A program made the translations under genes and the position numbers. Source: Pseudomonas sp. TH15 (lineage in GTDB: Bacteria > Pseudomonadota > Gammaproteobacteria > Pseudomonadales > Pseudomonadaceae). Taken from it: 64,000 nt of DNA. How positions within the stretch are numbered: position 1 is the stretch's first letter; each line of letters starts with the position of its first letter. Location: the NCBI RefSeq assembly GCF_016651105.1, contig NZ_JAEKEL010000001.1:5012001-5076000 (forward strand). The letters run 5' to 3'. Shown here piece after piece: positions 55,774-64,000 of the stretch. The notes beneath the pieces were generated by a model. That model ran no database searches. It had not been told where the DNA came from and was given only the letters and a program-made list of their open reading frames with translations.

Positions 55774-56100
55774 TCAGTTCAGGGTTGAATCGAGGGCTGA
55801 GAGCAGCTGCGAAGGTTCGATTCGCTGCTCGCCCAGCTTGAGTTCGCCGCTGTCGAGATCAACACTCAGCATCACCGACGGCCGATCACCCGGATATTTG
55901 CGCAGCAGCAGTTCGAGGCTATTGGCCGTCTCGTCGGCAGTACCGATCAGATCCCAAAGACTCTCACTCAAGTCCAGCAACACCTGCTGACGCTGCTGAT
56001 CAACCACAAGCGGCGCATACAGCCAATGGCTCATGCGCATTTCGCGTGGTTCAACGGTAATGGCGATGCGGCCGTCGCAATGCAAAGTGGTTTCACTCAT
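55774..56100 (-). CDS. Hypothetical protein (108 residues)
   Basis: This soluble protein (MSETTLHCDGRIAITVEPREMRMSHWLYAPLV...) has a predicted mixed alpha/beta pattern and no signal peptide, cysteine pair or known motif. It starts 7 bp after the TSUP transporter gene on the same strand, so the two are probably one operon. It may serve that transporter, but no family could be recognised. Confidence 0.65.
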   Translation of the reverse strand: MSETTLHCDGRIAITVEPREMRMSHWLYAPLVVDQQRQQVLLDLSESLWDLIGTADETANSLELLLRKYPGDRPSVMLSVDLDSGELKLGEQRIEPSQLLSALDSTLN

Positions 56101-56107
56101 GGCTTGA

Positions 56108-56893
56108 TCAAAACGCCAATTTATAGCCGATCAACACCAGCATCGTCGCCAGGCACGGGCGCAGCAGTTCGTCGGAAATGCGGCCGGTCAGGTGGCTGCC
56201 CAGCCAGATCCCGGGAAGCGAACCGACCAGCAGGAAACCCAGCACATGCCAATCCATATTGCCCATGCTCGCATGGCCAAGGCCAGCGACCAGCGTCAGG
56301 GGCACGGCGTGGGCGATTTCCGTGCCGACCAGGCGGCGGGTCGGCAGCAGCGGATAAAGGATGAACAGCGCCACGGTGCCCAAGGCGCCGGCACCGATGG
56401 AGGTCAGGGCAACCATCGTTCCGAGGATCAGGCCAGTGATGACCGTCAGCACGTTCAGGCGCGTGCCGCTGGGGTTGTAGTTGCCACCGGCGCGTTTGTG
56501 AGCGAAGTCGAGCAGGCGTTTTTTGAAGAAAATCGCCAGGGCTGTGGCAAACAGCACGAAGCCCAGGGCTTGCTTGATGATGGCGTTCATCGCCTCGGGC
56601 GCGGTGTGCAGGCTGCTCAGAAACCACAGGGTCATGGCCACCGCTGGCACGCTGCCGAGGGTCAGCCAACCGGTGATTGCCCAATCGATGTTCTTGTTCT
56701 TGCGGTGCACCAGCACGCCGCTGGATTTGGTGATGGCCGCGTACAGCAAGTCCGTGCCTACCGCGGTGGCCGGGTTGACGCCGAACCACAACAGGATCGG
56801 CGTCATCAGCGAACCGCCGCCCACGCCGGTCATCCCGACGATAAAGCCAACCACCAAGCCTGCAACGACTAATCCGAAATTACCGAAATCCAT
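56108..56893 (-). CDS. TauE/SafE (TSUP) family membrane protein
   Basis: This is a 261-residue, eight-helix protein starting MDFGNFGLVVAGLVVGFIVGMTGVGGGSLMTP. The GVGGGSLM...PATAVGTDLLYAAITK pattern is the TSUP signature and recurs in the second half (LTSIGAGALGTVALFILYPLLPTRRLVGTEIAHAV). TSUP proteins move sulfite, sulfoacetate or related organosulfur anions. No sulfur-metabolism genes are adjacent, so the substrate is open. A GTG at 56905 is an alternative start. Confidence 0.85.
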   Translation of the reverse strand: MDFGNFGLVVAGLVVGFIVGMTGVGGGSLMTPILLWFGVNPATAVGTDLLYAAITKSSGVLVHRKNKNIDWAITGWLTLGSVPAVAMTLWFLSSLHTAPEAMNAIIKQALGFVLFATALAIFFKKRLLDFAHKRAGGNYNPSGTRLNVLTVITGLILGTMVALTSIGAGALGTVALFILYPLLPTRRLVGTEIAHAVPLTLVAGLGHASMGNMDWHVLGFLLVGSLPGIWLGSHLTGRISDELLRPCLATMLVLIGYKLAF

Positions 56894-57011
56894 TAACACG
56901 CCCACAAAAAACGCATGAAAAAACTGGTCCGCAGCATAGCGATTTTTCTTATAACTACTTATATCGATGCGGTCTATCGTTATGTCTAAAACCCAGAAAA
57001 CACATCAATCC

Positions 57012-57100
57012 TGTAGGAGCGAAGCTTGCTCGCGAAGGCCGTGTCAGTCGATACAGAGGTTGAATGATGGTCCGCCTTCGCGAGCAAGCTTCGCTCCTAC
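57012..57100. repeat. REP doublet, GTAGGAGCGAAGCTTGCTCG variant
   Basis: GTAGGAGCGAAGCTTGCTCG and its inverse flank a spacer with GTGTCAGTCGATACAGAGG. Confidence 0.9.
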
Positions 57101-57113
57101 ATGGATTGGGTTG

Positions 57114-58328
57114 TCAGTGCACCCGCCGTCCTGGCTTGAAGCTGTGGTGGCGATTGATCCACACCGTGGCGAAGGCAATCAGCGACAGGACCAGCAGTGC
57201 CCATGGAAATGAAATGACCCCGACGCGGTCCAGCAGCAGGCCACCAAACAGGCCGCCCCCGGCGATGGCGACGTTCCAGGAGGTGGTGAGCATGGCTTGC
57301 ACCACGTCGACGTGTTCACCCGCCGAGTCTGCCGCCGCTGTCAGCAACTGCGTGGCCGAGCCGCCAAACGACAGCCCCCACACCGCCACGCAGGCACAGA
57401 CCACCCACGGCGACGACATGGCCACGGCCAACACCAGCGCCGTCAACGCAAACACCGCCAGGCTGATCAACGTCAGTTTGCGCAACCAGCGGTCTACCAG
57501 TACGCCAGTGATCCAGATCCCCGCCAGCGAACTGATGCCGAACACCAGCAGCACCAGGTCCACCCGCTCGCCCAGCCCGGACTGCACCAGGAACGGCGCG
57601 ATATAGGTGTAAAGAATGTTGTGCCCGAGCATCCACGTCAGCACGACGAATAGCACCGGCCGTACTCCCGGCATGCGGAACACCTCGGCCAGGGGCAAGC
57701 GCTGGGTGTCGGTCTGGCCGGGTTTGTCCGGCACAACCAGCACAATCCACGCCGCCAGCCCCAGCGCCAGCGCCGACATGATGCCGAACGAGGCACGCCA
57801 ACCGATCAGGTTGCCGAGCCAGGTGCCCGCCGGGGTGCCCAAGGACAGCGCAATCGGTGTACCGAGCATCGCGATCGCCAGGGCCCTGCCCTGCAAATGC
57901 GTGGGTACCAGCCGCCGCGCATACCCGGCCATGATTCCCCAGGACAACCCCGCCGCCATCCCGGCCAGAAACCGCGAGACCAACGTCACACCGTAATGGG
58001 TCGACAGCGTGGTGATGGTGTTGAACACCAGAAACCCGCCAACGGTCATCAGCAGCACCGGCCGACGGCGCCAGCCACGGGTGGCTACCGTCAACGGAAT
58101 AGCGGCCACCAGCGAGCCGAGGGCATAGAGCGTCACGAGTTGGCCGGCCAGCACCTCGCTGACATTGAGGCCCGCGCCGATTTGTGGCAGCAGGCCGGCC
58201 GGCAGGGTTTCGGTGAGGATGGCGATAAAACCGGTCATGGCGAACGCCAGCAACGCGGCGTAGGGCAGTTTGTCCGCACGGGCGGTGCGGTCGACGCAGT
58301 TGAAATCGGCGCTTGCGGGGTCGGTCAT
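57114..58328 (-). CDS. MFS sugar/drug efflux transporter (SotB/AraJ-like)
   Basis: This 404-residue DHA1-type transporter starts MTDPASADFNCVDRTARADKLPYAALLAFAMTGFIAILTETLPAGLLPQIGAGL. The ETLPAGLLP motif and RRPVLLMTVGGFLVFN loop are typical of the SotB/AraJ branch, which exports sugars such as arabinose or small drugs. About 12 helices are seen. A REP doublet lies upstream. Confidence 0.82.
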   Translation of the reverse strand: MTDPASADFNCVDRTARADKLPYAALLAFAMTGFIAILTETLPAGLLPQIGAGLNVSEVLAGQLVTLYALGSLVAAIPLTVATRGWRRRPVLLMTVGGFLVFNTITTLSTHYGVTLVSRFLAGMAAGLSWGIMAGYARRLVPTHLQGRALAIAMLGTPIALSLGTPAGTWLGNLIGWRASFGIMSALALGLAAWIVLVVPDKPGQTDTQRLPLAEVFRMPGVRPVLFVVLTWMLGHNILYTYIAPFLVQSGLGERVDLVLLVFGISSLAGIWITGVLVDRWLRKLTLISLAVFALTALVLAVAMSSPWVVCACVAVWGLSFGGSATQLLTAAADSAGEHVDVVQAMLTTSWNVAIAGGGLFGGLLLDRVGVISFPWALLVLSLIAFATVWINRHHSFKPGRRVH

Positions 58329-58401
58329 GACGGGGGCTGCTCCATTTTGATCAATAGCGGTGACGGATTGTATACAAAAACCGCATTGGCTATTTGATCA
58401 A

Positions 58402-58490
58402 TGTGGGAGCGAGCCTGCTCGCGAATGCGCTGGATCAGTCAATACTTCAGCGCCTGAAATACCGCTTTCGCGAGCAGGCTCGCTCCCACA
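58402..58490. repeat. REP doublet
   Basis: TGTGGGAGCGAGCCTGCTCG and its exact inverse, between the MFS gene start and the lipoprotein stop. Confidence 0.92.
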
Positions 58491-58549
58491 CTGGATCTCT
58501 GCGCACCACAAACTCTTGTGGTGCGTTGACCGTCATCACCCCCGCGAAC

Positions 58550-59287
58550 TCACTGCACCGGCAAGAAATTCAAAAACAACAGACTCTGCGCATAATTCAA
58601 ACCGATGCGCCGATAACGCTCGTCCAGCAGCTGGGTCAGCAGGTCCAGGCGCGCGACGATCTTGCCGAATTCCACGGCGAAACTCAGGTTGCTGCCCTCC
58701 TCCGAGATTTCGTTGGAGAACAGCAACGGTTCGCCATGCTTGTTTTGCCGTTGGCTCAGGATCCACGTGGCTTTCTCGATGTTGCGCGCGGCGTTGCTGA
58801 CGAAGACCGGGTTGATCGCGTCGGTCATGTAGAACTCCAGCCGATTGCCGTGGGCGGTGACCAGCATGCTGCCGATGGCATAGATGAAAGCGCCGACCCG
58901 GTCACCCAGAAACTCCGGGCTCATCGCGTAGCTCAACGCCGCCAGGTCTTTTTTGCCGCCCAGGGTCGGCAATGGCTCTTGCTGTTCGATGGCCATGCGC
59001 ACCTGTTTTTCAGCCGTGCGGGCATCGAGGAAGCCGGATTTCTTCAGCTCTTCGGGGTTACGCAGATAGAGTTTGCTCATCAGCAGATAGAGGCTTTGCA
59101 GGTTGTCGTGCATCGACAACGTGGCCATGCGATCAACGCTGGTCTGGAGAAATTCCTGTGGTTTGCCTTCACGGAACTGGTTGATGACATCACTGCCCTG
59201 CTGCTGGCTGCAACCGCTGGCGAGGAGCATCGACAGACACGCCAACAGGCGAATTCGGGTTTTCAGGTGGGGTAAGACTCGAACCAT
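58550..59287 (-). CDS. Lipoprotein of unknown function (245 residues)
   Basis: The chosen start MVRVLPHLKTRIRLLACLSMLLASGCSQ gives a signal peptide with lipobox (Cys at ~27). A longer start at 59341 only adds an Arg-rich leader. The mature part is largely helical (DVINQFREGKPQEFLQTSVDRMATLSMHDN) with an internal hydrophobic segment (VGAFIYAIGSMLVTA). It resembles conserved pseudomonad lipoproteins, but no domain is recognised. Its neighbours give no hint. Confidence 0.7.
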   Translation of the reverse strand: MVRVLPHLKTRIRLLACLSMLLASGCSQQQGSDVINQFREGKPQEFLQTSVDRMATLSMHDNLQSLYLLMSKLYLRNPEELKKSGFLDARTAEKQVRMAIEQQEPLPTLGGKKDLAALSYAMSPEFLGDRVGAFIYAIGSMLVTAHGNRLEFYMTDAINPVFVSNAARNIEKATWILSQRQNKHGEPLLFSNEISEEGSNLSFAVEFGKIVARLDLLTQLLDERYRRIGLNYAQSLLFLNFLPVQ

Positions 59288-59561
59288 GGGTGATTGGGCT
59301 GACACATTCCTGCGCGGCGGAAGTCGCCGCAGCCTGGCCATGGATAGAGCCGGTTAATTCAGAAAAGTGCAGTGTCGACGGCATCCGGGCGATCTATGGT
59401 CATGAGCACCAACAGTTTAGTCAGACTTTACAATTGAAATAGTTGCCTTATCAGCTATAAATCCAGATCAACACATCCTTTAGTATGACTAGTGAGCCAT
59501 TCCTCACAACTGACTGTCAGATTTGAATACCCACTGAAAACAACAAAAAGGAAGCTCAGCC

Positions 59562-60710
59562 ATGCTTCAACCCCGCTTTCTGCTTTCCGCCCTTGGACTG
59601 TCCCTAATGATCGCCACTCTACCCACCTACGCCACCGGCCTGTCCAGCGAGCACAAAGCTTTCGGCAAGACCAATGACGGCACCCCCGTCGAGCAATACA
59701 TCTTGCGCAACAGCCATGGTCTGCAAGCCACGGTCATTACCTACGGCGCCACGTTGCAATCGCTGAAAGTGCCGGACAGAAACGGCAAGGCCGAAGACAT
59801 CGTCCTGGGTTTCGATAACGTCCAGGGTTATCAGGCTGGCACCGCGTATTTCGGCGCGACCATTGGCCGCTATGGCAATCGCCTGGCCAATGGTGCTTTT
59901 GAACTGGACGGCCAACACTATCAAGTGCCGAAAAATGACGGCCCGAACTCCTTGCACGGAGGCACTCAAGGTTTCGACAAACACGTCTGGAAGGCTGAAC
60001 CGAGCAAAACCGATGATTCGGTGGGCGTCACCCTGACGTATCTGTCGAAGGACGGTGAAATGGGCTTTCCCGGCAACATGAAAACCGAGGTGACTTACAG
60101 CCTCACCGAGAAGAACGAACTGCGCATTGAGTACAAGGCCAGCACCGACAAACCCACCGTGCTGAACCTGACCAACCACAGTTATTTCAACCTGGCCGGC
60201 GCGGGCAATGGCGATGTGCTCAAACAACTCGTCACGTTGCACGCCGACCATTACACCCCGGTCAACGACAAACTGATCCCCACCGGCGAACTGCTGGCGG
60301 TCAGCGGCACGCCCATGGACTTCACTCAACCGACGGCCATCGGCAAAAATATCAAGGCTGATCATCCGCAGTTGAAGTTTGCCGAGCCAAAACAAGGTGG
60401 TTTTGATTTCAACTGGGCTCTGGATGCCGAGGGTGACGTAGGTCAACTCGCTGCCGATGTCCTCGACCCGGCCTCCGGCCGCCGCTTGCAGCTCTACACC
60501 ACCGAGCCGGGCGTGCAGTTCTACACCAGCAACTTCCTCGACGGCACGGTCAAGGGCAAGGCTGGCAAGGTTTATCCGCATTGGGGCGCGTTCACCCTGG
60601 AGACCCAGCATTATCCAGACTCGCCGAATCAGTCGAATTTCCCGAGTACGCGGTTGGATCCGGGCAAGACGTATACCCAGAGCACACTGTTCAAATTCTC
60701 CACCAAATAA
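59562..60710 (+). CDS. galM: Periplasmic aldose 1-epimerase (GalM type)
   Basis: This 382-residue galactose mutarotase has an N-terminal signal peptide (LLSALGLSLMIATLPTYA|TG), so it acts in the periplasm. The catalytic His/Glu motifs are NSLHGGTQGFDKHVW, NLTNHSYFNLAG and PGVQFYTSN with EXXE-type end ETQHYPDSPN. It interconverts alpha and beta anomers of sugars such as glucose before uptake. AAGGAAG precedes the ATG. Confidence 0.9.
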   Translation: MLQPRFLLSALGLSLMIATLPTYATGLSSEHKAFGKTNDGTPVEQYILRNSHGLQATVITYGATLQSLKVPDRNGKAEDIVLGFDNVQGYQAGTAYFGATIGRYGNRLANGAFELDGQHYQVPKNDGPNSLHGGTQGFDKHVWKAEPSKTDDSVGVTLTYLSKDGEMGFPGNMKTEVTYSLTEKNELRIEYKASTDKPTVLNLTNHSYFNLAGAGNGDVLKQLVTLHADHYTPVNDKLIPTGELLAVSGTPMDFTQPTAIGKNIKADHPQLKFAEPKQGGFDFNWALDAEGDVGQLAADVLDPASGRRLQLYTTEPGVQFYTSNFLDGTVKGKAGKVYPHWGAFTLETQHYPDSPNQSNFPSTRLDPGKTYTQSTLFKFSTK

Positions 60711-60730
60711 CCCCCGGTTGACGCAATCCC

Positions 60731-60821
60731 TGTAGGAGCTGATCTTGCTCGCGAAGAGGCCGTGTCAGTCGGCATCACTGTTGAATGATCGACCGCATTC
60801 GCGAGCAAGCCCGCTCCCACA
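60731..60821. repeat. REP doublet with mixed ends
   Basis: GTAGGAGCTGATCTTGCTCG and GCGAGCAAGCCCGCTCCCAC flank GTGTCAGTCGGCATCACTG, a spacer related to that at 57.0 kb. Confidence 0.88.
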
Positions 60822-61002
60822 TTTGCTCTGTGGTGAACCGAGCATTCATGAACAACCACTATCCCCTGCTCGAGATAGCGGAGTGTCTGGCGACATAGAT
60901 CCATCAAAGAACTGCGTCCTGCCTGCTGGAGCACGACGGAACCCATGGGCTAATCTGCTGCCCACTGAAGTATCCATCGCGTTTCCAAAAAGGAGGTTTT
61001 TC

Positions 61003-61824
61003 ATGCGGACCCTTGAACTGGCTGGCGTCAACGTACCGGTCATCGGCCAGGGCACTTGGCGCATGGGCGAGGATCGCTCGGCGCACCGTAATGAAGTCGC
61101 GGCCCTGCGCCAGGGCATCGAACTGGGCATGACCCTGATCGACAGCGCCGAAATGTACGCCGAGGGCGGTGCTGAAGAAGTGGTCGGTGAAGCCATCGCA
61201 GGTCTTCGTGACAAGGTCTTTCTGGTCAGCAAGGTCTACCCGCACAACGCCAGCCGCAAAGGCATTCCCCAGGCCTGTGAGCGCAGCCTGCGGCGCTTGA
61301 ACACCGATTACATCGATTTGTACCTGCTGCACTGGCGCGGCCAATACCCACTGGAGGAAACCGTCGAAGCCTTCGAACGCCTGCGCGAAGACGGCAGGAT
61401 CGGTCGCTGGGGCGTGTCCAATTTCGACCTCGACGACTTGCACGAACTGGCCTCACCGGCCTGCGCCACCAATCAGGTGCTGTACAACTTGGAAGAGCGC
61501 GGCATCGAATTCGACCTGTTGCCCTGGAGCCAGGCACACAATCTGCCGACAATGGCCTACTGTCCGATCGGCCAGGGTGGGCATATGCTGGTGAACTCGA
61601 CGCTCAAACAGGTGGCCGCCCGTCACGGGGTAACACCGGCCCAGGTAGCGCTGGCATGGATACTGCGTCAGGACAGTGTCATTGCGATTCCTAAAGCGGT
61701 CCGACCCGAGCACGTGACGCTCAATGCGCAAGCGGCGCAGTTGAAGCTGGAAGCTGCGGATCTGGAGGCGCTGGACCAAGCGTTTCGCGCGCCACAACGT
61801 AAGCAGCGGTTGGCCATGGTCTGA
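61003..61824 (+). CDS. Aldo/keto reductase family oxidoreductase
   Basis: This 273-residue AKR starts MRTLELAGVNVPVIGQGTWRMGED with AAGGAGG before the ATG; the long frame upstream (60745) runs through a REP and is ignored. The AKR catalytic tetrad is visible: Asp (LIDSAEMYAEGGAE) and Tyr (same segment), Lys (VFLVSKVYP), His (LYLLHWRG). It is a NADPH-dependent carbonyl reductase of unknown substrate. Confidence 0.88.
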   Translation: MRTLELAGVNVPVIGQGTWRMGEDRSAHRNEVAALRQGIELGMTLIDSAEMYAEGGAEEVVGEAIAGLRDKVFLVSKVYPHNASRKGIPQACERSLRRLNTDYIDLYLLHWRGQYPLEETVEAFERLREDGRIGRWGVSNFDLDDLHELASPACATNQVLYNLEERGIEFDLLPWSQAHNLPTMAYCPIGQGGHMLVNSTLKQVAARHGVTPAQVALAWILRQDSVIAIPKAVRPEHVTLNAQAAQLKLEAADLEALDQAFRAPQRKQRLAMV

Positions 61825-61852
61825 GCCATCGCGACCTGTAGAGGGCTTCGGA

Positions 61853-62323
61853 ATGAGAAGCACCGATCAGCTCGACTCGTTCAATCTGCCACGCTTTGTC
61901 CAGGCACAGGACCCGGTGTTCGAGTGGGTTCAGGAGGAGCTACGCGCCGGCCAGAAACGCCGGCACTGGATGTGGTTCATCTTTCCGCAGATTGCCGGGC
62001 TCGGCGGCAGCGAAATGTCCCGCCATTTCGCCATTGGTTCCGCCGAAGAAGCGGCGGCCTACCTCAAGCATCCACTGTTGGGCGCACGGTTGCGCACCTG
62101 CACCCAGTTAGTGCTGAACCTGAAAAAACGCTCGATTGCCGAGATTTTCGGCCACCCCGATGATCTCAAGTTTCACTCCTCCATGACCCTGTTCGCCCAA
62201 GTTGCCCCCGACGGCAGCCTGTTCCATCGGGCGCTGGATCAATTTTTCCATGGCATACAGGATGACTGGACGCTGTCGCTGCTGGACCTAAAACAGGCCC
62301 AACTGCCCACCAATCAGCGTTGA
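61853..62323 (+). CDS. DUF1810 family protein
   Basis: This 156-residue protein has the DUF1810 signature: [37 protein letters not shown], then [25 protein letters not shown]. Phylogenetically related to NADAR/calpastatin-type domains in databases by name only; no activity is known. It starts 28 bp after the AKR gene with GAGGG upstream, probably co-transcribed. Its 3' end overlaps polB by 36 bp in the opposite direction. Confidence 0.85.
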   Translation: MRSTDQLDSFNLPRFVQAQDPVFEWVQEELRAGQKRRHWMWFIFPQIAGLGGSEMSRHFAIGSAEEAAAYLKHPLLGARLRTCTQLVLNLKKRSIAEIFGHPDDLKFHSSMTLFAQVAPDGSLFHRALDQFFHGIQDDWTLSLLDLKQAQLPTNQR

Positions 62324-64000
62324 GAAGTCGTCATCGACGAACGGCAGGATCGCGTCGGCCACCGGTTGCAGTTGCCGGGTGACGTAGTGGTCGTAGTCAA
62401 TTGGCGCACTGCGGATCTCCAGCGGCTCCGGCCCGGCGACGCTGATCACGTAGCTGATCCAGCCGCCATTCTGGTATTGCTTCGGGCGGCCCTGCTGTTC
62501 GTTATAGGCGTCGGCCATCCGCGCCGCCCGCACATGGGGCGGCACGTTGCGCTCATATTCGTCGAGGGTGCGGCGCAGTCGCTTGCGATAGACCAGGCGG
62601 TCGTCGAACTCACCGGCGAGGGTCTTGCGCACGTAGTCGCGCACATAGTCCTGATACGGCTGGCGATGGAAGATCCGCGAGTACAGCTCCTGCTGAAATT
62701 GCCGGGCCAGCAGCGACCAGTCGGTGCGTACGGTTTCCAGGCCCTTGTAGATCATTTCGTCAGTGCCGTCAGCGCGGGTGACCAACCCGGCGTAACGCTT
62801 CTTGCTGCCCTCCTCGGCCCCGCGAATGGTCGGCATCAGGAAGCGTTTGTAGTGGGTTTCAAACTGCAATTCCAGCGCACTTTCCAGACCATATTGCTGC
62901 TGCACATGCTCACGCCACCACTGATTGACGTGATCCACCAAAGCGCGGCCAATCTGCGCCGCTTCTTCCTGACCGTGGGCGCGGCGTAGCCAGACGAAGG
63001 TCGAGTCGGTGTCGCCATAAATCACCGCGTGGCCCTGGGCTTCGATCAACTGCCGGGTGCGCAGCATGATTTCATGGCCACGCAGGGTGATGGATGAGGC
63101 CAGCCGCGTGTCGAAGAACCGGCAACCGCTGGAACCGAGCACGCCGTAAAAAGCGTTCATGATGATTTTCAGGGCCTGGGACAGCGGCGCGTTGTGTTCA
63201 CGCTTGGCGGTTTCGCGACCTTCGGCGACCCGCGCGACGATGGCCGGCAGGCAATGCCGGGTTCGGGAAAAACGCGCACCGCGAAAGCCGGGCACCGACT
63301 CACTGTCGTCAGGGTGCTTGAGGCCCTCGATCAGCCCTACCGGGTCGATCAGGAAGGTACGGATGATCGACGGATAAAGGCTTTTGTAGTCGAGCACCAG
63401 CACTGACTCGTACAACCCCGGTTGCGAGTCCATCACAAAACCGCCGGGGCTGGCCTGGGGTGGTTTGCCGCCGAGGTTCGGCGCGACGAAGCCCTGACGG
63501 TGCATCAGCGGCATATACAGGTGCGTGAACGCCGCCACCGAACCGCCGCTGCGATCCGCCGGCAAACCGGTGACGCTGGCCCGTTCCAGCAGGAAGGTCA
63601 GCAACTCGGTTTTGGCGAAGATCCGCGTGACCAGTTCGCAATCCTTGAGGTTGTAGGTGGCCAGCGCCGGTTTGTCTTCGGCGAACATGCGGTTGATTTC
63701 GTCCATGCGCTGGTACGGCGTGCTGATCGCCTTGCCTTCGCCGAGCAGGGTTTGTGCGACGTTTTCCAGGCTGAACGAGGGGAAGCTCCAGGTCGCCGAA
63801 CGCAGGGATTCGATGCCGTCGATGATCAAGCGCCCGGCCGCCGAGGCGAAGTAATGATTGCGGCTGCCGTGCTCGCGCCACTGCATTTCTTCGCCGCCAC
63901 GCCCCAGTTTCAGCGGCACCGCAAGGCGCCGGGCGTGCTCGTGGAGGACACGCAGGTCGAACTGCACGACGTTCCAGCCGATGATCGCGTCGGGATCGTG
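62288..64000 (-). CDS. polB: DNA polymerase II (family B), C-terminal part; gene continues past the window
   Basis: The frame is open to the window edge, so ~570 C-terminal residues are seen of a ~785-residue protein. Visible motifs are the end of the 3'-5' exonuclease domain ([17 protein letters not shown]), [17 protein letters not shown] (motif A), [21 protein letters not shown] (motif B) and [11 protein letters not shown] (motif C). PolB is an SOS-linked polymerase for damage tolerance and replication restart. Its stop lies inside the end of the convergent DUF1810 gene. Confidence 0.96.
   Translation of the reverse strand, partial: HDPDAIIGWNVVQFDLRVLHEHARRLAVPLKLGRGGEEMQWREHGSRNHYFASAAGRLIIDGIESLRSATWSFPSFSLENVAQTLLGEGKAISTPYQRMDEINRMFAEDKPALATYNLKDCELVTRIFAKTELLTFLLERASVTGLPADRSGGSVAAFTHLYMPLMHRQGFVAPNLGGKPPQASPGGFVMDSQPGLYESVLVLDYKSLYPSIIRTFLIDPVGLIEGLKHPDDSESVPGFRGARFSRTRHCLPAIVARVAEGRETAKREHNAPLSQALKIIMNAFYGVLGSSGCRFFDTRLASSITLRGHEIMLRTRQLIEAQGHAVIYGDTDSTFVWLRRAHGQEEAAQIGRALVDHVNQWWREHVQQQYGLESALELQFETHYKRFLMPTIRGAEEGSKKRYAGLVTRADGTDEMIYKGLETVRTDWSLLARQFQQELYSRIFHRQPYQDYVRDYVRKTLAGEFDDRLVYRKRLRRTLDEYERNVPPHVRAARMADAYNEQQGRPKQYQNGGWISYVISVAGPEPLEIRSAPIDYDHYVTRQLQPVADAILPFVDDDFSTLIGGQLGLF

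Overview
The window is a piece of a Pseudomonas chromosome, most likely from the P. fluorescens complex. The evidence is the tig-clpP-clpX-lon-hupB-ppiD order with a tRNA-Arg/His/Leu/His cluster beside folD, as I recall it from P. aeruginosa; an AmpR protein nearly identical in layout to the pseudomonad one; high-GC codon use; and more than a dozen REP doublets with the GTGGGAGCGAGCCTGCTCGCGA-type core scattered between genes. No plasmid, prophage or CRISPR signature is seen. It is ordinary core and accessory chromosome with one insertion sequence.

Layout. 0-2.8 kb: the end of a kinase-like gene, a YebC-family protein and a short orphan VgrG. 2.8-11.1 kb: a 2-aminoethylphosphonate (AEP) catabolic region in two divergent halves. 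One half is an OPA-type transporter plus an FAD oxidoreductase facing a LysR regulator. The other half is phnW-phnX facing a second, paralogous LysR regulator. An IS110-family element sits in a REP between the two convergent regulators. 11.3-17.5 kb: cytochrome b561, a PLP-dependent desulfhydrase/deaminase, fadH, a nitrilase-fold protein that has lost its cysteine, an AraC regulator and a 28-residue small protein. 17.8-28.4 kb: the protein quality-control block (ppiD, hupB, lon, clpX, clpP, tig) and four tRNAs, all on the minus strand, with a heat-shock-type promoter before lon. 28.6-41 kb: folD, a PbpG-type endopeptidase, small acidic proteins, a C39-like lipoprotein without catalytic residues, TerC, nhaR, transporters including SstT, YceH, a cupin and an AroE paralogue. 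41-52.8 kb: TrhP, a LysR/DMT pair, the glucarate module (GntR regulator, transporter, gudD) and ampR-ampC. 52.8-54.5 kb: a 1.7-kb tandem array of about 266-bp units grown out of the 3' end of ampC. 54.5-64 kb: a DUF4174 protein, GNAT, TSUP and MFS transporters, GalM, an aldo/keto reductase, DUF1810 and the C-terminal part of DNA polymerase II.

Functional links. Transporter, FAD enzyme, PhnW and PhnX make a plausible route from AEP (perhaps also N-alkylated AEP) to acetaldehyde and phosphate. ClpP/ClpX/Lon/trigger factor/PpiD handle protein folding and turnover. GudD with its transporter takes up and dehydrates glucarate under a GntR repressor whose likely operators are visible. AmpR would control AmpC in response to cell-wall fragments.

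The most notable non-standard signals are these. (1) The IS110 element lies exactly inside a REP and its 5' non-coding end can be folded into a bridge-RNA-like target loop that matches that REP. (2) The ampC-derived tandem array carries long hairpins and repeated terminators. (3) Two enzyme-fold proteins lack their catalytic residues. (4) A decayed tRNA-Asp-like sequence lies downstream of hupB.
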